DNA from: Utricularia gibba
Taxonomy: Eukaryota; Streptophyta; Magnoliopsida; Lamiales; Lentibulariaceae
Reading direction: 5' to 3'
DNA: 23,538 nt
NCBI GenBank assembly: GCA_002189035.1
Contig: NEEC01000221.1
Location: 1-23,538 of the forward strand
Part shown: piece by piece, positions 20,092 to 23,538 of the stretch
Layout of the letters: every line of letters starts with the position of its first letter
Position numbering within the stretch: the stretch's first letter is position 1
Position numbers and translations under genes: made by a program
Notes under the pieces: model-generated
What the model saw: only the letters and a program-made list of their open reading frames with translations
Databases searched by the model: none
Told to the model about the DNA's origin: nothing

Positions 20092-21170
20092 CAGGAGCTT
20101 AAAGTTCAACTTCATCTTATGTTGATTTAGGACCTGGGATTCATGAAATGTAAGTCAATGCATTCTATGAGAATTACGGAGGGATGTATAATAACGAAAA
20201 TTATCAAATGTTACAAAGAGACCATTCTGATTTTTGCAGGAGACAATCAGTGCTCCTAGTCATCTAATGTCATCGAGCATCAACAAGCGTCACTCTCTTC
20301 TACATGTCATCAAGCGTTGTCGGGAGTTGAAGGAGATTGGAGAAATTTTTGAAGATAAATGTTCGAAAAATGACTCTAGAAAGAGGTATAAGAGAATATT
20401 TGTATGTACTCGACTCAAAAAATGACATATCTCGCTCATTATGTTTTATAGATTATTAATAAAAAATGTAATCATCAAGAAAATAAATCACTAAGATAGA
20501 TTATTAATAATAAAATTAACCAAAGTAAATCACAAACATATTAAATAAGGAGGGTAAAATTGCAACAAAAGAAATATGCCCTTGAGATAAGTGATGCAAT
20601 GCATGATCTTGATGATGTGGGCTAAAAGTTTCTAAAGAAATAAGAATGTTGTGGTACACATTGTGGGAAATAAAATGTAATCCTGATGAATAGATGGAGA
20701 TGAACATCTTAGAATCGAATTTTCTAATTCTACATTAGAATCTGAGGGATTTCACGATTTATCTAGAAAAATTATCATTCGTACATTCTTTATCATATAT
20801 TAAGTTAAAGAATTTATATTATAAATAATTATTTTTCTCATCAATAAAAGGATGACCAAATTTCTAATACATCTTACATTGCCATGTTTCTACATTGAGC
20901 AAATGAAAAGTTATAATGATTACAACTTAGTGATAATAATGGACACATTGATCTCTCATTTTTTTTCTTCACAAAAGCTTGTTTTTTCTTTTTCTCTACT
21001 TCTAAGATAGCTATCTTTCATGTTTTGTTTACAAAATGCTTCCTAAAGAAACAGGTAGATAGAAAAATTGAGAAATTGTGGTTCAATTGAGAATAACTGC
21101 ATCTTTAATTCCCAAACAATATGCTTATATACACATACTTAATAATTAATTCATTTAAAAAATATCTATT

Positions 21171-21318
21171 CTATACTTTCCATTATTCTTTTTCTTTCAA
21201 CTCCACACTTGTCGCATTGTGCTGCCTGTGAGTTGCTTCCTGCCCAACAGATCGGCACACCTTCAAACGAGACAATATGACACTTTTGCACCTTCCCAAC
21301 TTCGACGTGCCCCTCCAA
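21171..21318 (-). other. Coding-like fragment with paired cysteines
   Basis: The minus-strand frame runs from after an in-frame TAG (21319-21321) to TAG at 21171-21173. It reads GHVEVGKVQKCHIVSFEG, then PICWAGSN and QCDKCGVER. The Cys-x-x-Cys pair and balanced composition look like a real protein piece, and the GC content is higher than the surroundings. I do not recognise the family, and no start codon or splice context was established. Confidence 0.3.
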
Positions 21319-22186
21319 CTATTGCGGCGGCCTTTCTGTTGCAGACCCAACCTGTAAGAGAAAGAGAAGAGAAGTTTGTCTGTTGTTCGTTCGCCGTATG
21401 TTTCTGTTCGGAGTGCGGCGCCGCCTTTGGGGTCGACAACGGAGATGTGCAGCTGAATCAAATGCTAACGTTAGCAATCTAGCAGGGCAGGGGCCGACGC
21501 CCCCGAATACTATTTTTTAAAAATAAATATTCATTTTTGGGGGGTATGTCTAATCCTAGAGCAAATGGACTCGGTTGATGATATACCCTTTTTGATAAAA
21601 AGTATTTTGTAAAATACTTAATTTTTTATTCAATTTGTAAAATACCTTTGTTACTTTGTCAAAAGTATGATATTCAATTATTACATGCTATTTGAATCGA
21701 GTAATTATATTCTCATGGGCGAATGGTCCATGCTTCTACACGATGAATTTCTTGATGGCCACTGCAGTAAAACCATAAAACAAAGCACTTGGTTTTACAT
21801 GCAAACCAAATGATTGAATTACAATATTTCAATCAATAGTTATCAATCATTGGAGTTATATATTCTATTTTAATCGAATAATTATTATTTTTCAATTCTA
21901 AATTTTTATTACATTTTCATTCGATTCAAATAATACGTGATGTTTAAATGTTTTTCGTATGACAATATGACATGTGATATTTCATAAACCGAATTAAAAA
22001 TATGATATTTTACAAAGTAATTTTTTGGACAAAGTATATTACCAATTTACTCACACCAAATGCGTTCTCTATTGGTTGAAGTCACGGTCGTGTGTTTGAA
22101 ATTAAATTAAATTAATTTCATAATTTTAATATGCGAACATAAAAATTATTTATTTTGACCATCATTATGTGAAAAAACGATCATAA

Positions 22187-22407
22187 ATGCCACGCACGCT
22201 TTACAAGTCCAGTACAAGACCACGCAGGGAGCTTTTAAGGCAAAGCACCTGCCTGAACCCTGAAGGTTTCAATACCGAGACGATCCCGACAACGTTTTTA
22301 TTAGGGCAGAAGAGTGTCCGGGAGGCGTCGTGGCTTGGCTTCACCGCAGAGCATGCAGCAGACCCGCATGCATGCAGGCACTCGAAGTCCTCCCTCACTT
22401 CTACGAA
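22187..22407. other. Downstream flank of the third membrane gene
   Basis: Mixed GC content and open on both strands for short distances. It is probably 3' UTR of the minus-strand gene at 22408-22895. No separate gene recognised. Confidence 0.4.
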
Positions 22408-22895
22408 TTACGTCAGCCGGGGGATGCTACACCGGAGATGACGCTGCCTCGCCGTCCACCGCCGCGACCTCCTCCTACACCTAACCTTATAATAAATGCC
22501 CTTAACATTTTCCCAGTTCGCAAAGACGAAAAGCGGCGGGAGAGCGTGAGCGGCACGTAGAACGAGCAACGTGGGTGCAGGAAGAGAGAAAAGAAGGCGA
22601 GGGTTGCGACGATGGCTGTGAACGAAGCCGGAAGAACCATCAGCTCGTCCCACGCCGAGCAGGCGCCGTTCAGGGCGTCGATTGTCCAGTACGCGAAGAA
22701 GTTGGCTAGGAATAGTCTCATCATCGGAACTTGAACGGGGTCGACGCCTTTCACTTGATACGTCACCAGAAGGATGCCCAGTGGGATCGGAATCAGCCTC
22801 CCGGTGATGGTTTTGAACACTGCCCGCAGCCTCTTCATCGTCATCGTCCTCGTGGAAGGGTTCGGTTTCCCAGTCTCCGGCGTCGGCGCGCCCAT
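22408..22895 (-). CDS. Divergent four-transmembrane family member, apparent one-base frameshift
   Basis: Starts at ATG 22895 (MGAPTPETGKPNPS). Hydrophobic segments follow: LIPIPLGILLVTYQ, MMRLFLANFFAYWTIDAL, LPASFTAIVATLAFFSLF and the YVPLTLS region. The order, spacing and residues resemble the two membrane genes at 11.4-12.1 and 14.8-15.5 kb (FK..T..IIP; P.RFSFIP against P.RCSFYVP). After LTLS the paralogues continue into ANWDNWNLLRR. Here the match FVFANWENVKGIYYK is in the next frame, so one base appears lost at about 22536-22541 (a CCC run before GCC). With the shift the product would be 162 residues, ending at 22408-22410. Unshifted, the frame ends at 22413-22415 with a Gly/Arg-rich tail. 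A TATA-like tract lies at 22975-22983. Function is unknown. Confidence 0.65.
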
Positions 22896-22983
22896 GGCTG
22901 GCGAATTGATATGCGGCGCAGGGTGAGAAATGCACAAGAGAAGTGAAATATTCAGCGTTCGAAGACGGGAGAGATTATATATA

Positions 22984-23538
22984 CAGAAGGGAGACCCTCG
23001 ATAGAGGAATTATATATTTAAATTATTTGTAATTATATAAATACACAATTACACATCATTAAAAATAAATTTTAATTAATATATCGTTTTACAAATATGC
23101 ACCTAAAATAATATTTTATTTTATAGATATATTTAAAATATACAGTTTGCAGCAATTAAAAATAACATATTCTTAATTTTCATTTGTATTTAATCTCCGG
23201 ATCATGATTTGAAATCGATTATTGCGATTTTTTGTATTTTTTCCGTGTTTTTATAATGTTTTTCCCTATTAACATACATTATGTCATGCTTTCATAATAG
23301 AATATTATATCTCTTCATTTATAGTGAAATATCATGGTTTGATTATTATTGTTGGTATGCTTATATTTTAATAGGATTTTTTTTTCATCCATGACTTGTT
23401 TGTAGTTTTATTAGATTTATAAAAAAAATTAAAAAATAGGATAAATATGAAAAAAAAATGAAACTTGACATGATCAGTAAAAGTCACATAGTAAAAAGAT
23501 ATGACAGACAATGTCTAATAATAGCATTTATACTACAC
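22984..23538. other. AT-rich upstream DNA
   Basis: No gene or defined repeat seen from the TATA-like tract of the minus-strand gene to the window end. A- and T-runs dominate. Confidence 0.5.

Larger units (their letters stand above)
19597..22186. other. Long intergenic region
   Basis: No convincing gene. 20053-20091 holds a 19-base tandem duplication (TTGATAAAAAATAAGGATA twice). A frame at 20234-20425 follows an acceptor-like TTTTTGCAG but matches nothing I know. 21171-21318 (minus) has an open, coding-like frame. 21480-22180 is AT-rich with recurrent AAAATAC and TATTCAATTAT motifs but no defined repeat unit. Confidence 0.45.

Noticed and set aside
20234-20425. 63-codon frame after an acceptor-like site
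   Set aside because: No partner exon, no family match, and AT-rich surroundings.
21219-21482. 87-codon plus-strand frame
   Set aside because: Composition is irregular, and the opposite strand offers the more protein-like frame.
1-23538. CRISPR arrays, tRNA or rRNA genes, bacterial operons
   Set aside because: No regularly spaced repeats and no tRNA or rRNA signature were recognised by eye; introns and gene content indicate plant nuclear DNA.

Overview
This looks like nuclear DNA of a flowering plant, most likely a eudicot. It is AT-rich and has short GT-AG introns. It carries plant-typical genes: a five-exon cytosolic ribosomal protein uS15/RPS13, an intronless clade-A AT-hook (AHL) gene, a VAP27-type ER protein and a 160-residue cyclophilin of the CYP18-2/PPIL3 type. 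It also holds a decayed Ty1/copia retroelement and candidate MITEs. No bacterial, viral or organellar gene organisation is visible.

Layout. 1-99: C-terminal tail of an unidentified gene. 1645-1962: candidate MITE with 20-bp terminal inverted repeats. 2060-3306: RPS13 with a telo-box and site II promoter motifs. 5593-6419: AHL gene broken by one missing base. 7313-8912 (minus): remnant of an FHA-domain plus coiled-coil gene, recognisable exon by exon but damaged. 9150-9448: GGTTCGG-rich palindromic, hAT-like repeat. 11025-15535: rearranged block. 16041-17480: copia remnant. 18266-19419: intact CYP18-2/PPIL3-like gene. 22408-22895 (minus): a third, divergent member of an unrecognised membrane-protein family, again apparently one base short.

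The centre (11025-15535) is the most unusual part. A two-gene module, an unrecognised four-transmembrane gene followed by VAP27, occurs twice in opposite orientation (11385-12607 plus; 15503-14181 minus). On the plus arm the membrane gene is intact and VAP27 is a stub. On the minus arm the membrane gene is frameshifted, while VAP27 keeps its MSP domain but has lost the usual coiled coil and tail anchor. Pieces of the CYP18-2 locus lie around the plus arm: its 3' flank at 11025-11142 and its intron 1/exon 2 at 12917-13052. The pattern fits repeated local duplication, inversion and deletion.

Four places show a net loss of one base relative to a readable family or paralogue frame: AHL, the minus-arm membrane gene, the 22.5-kb membrane gene and the FHA remnant. 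Uncorrected short deletions in the assembly are therefore a serious alternative to true pseudogenes. I found no convincing new molecular system. The best candidate for novelty is the unrecognised four-transmembrane family with three copies in the window.
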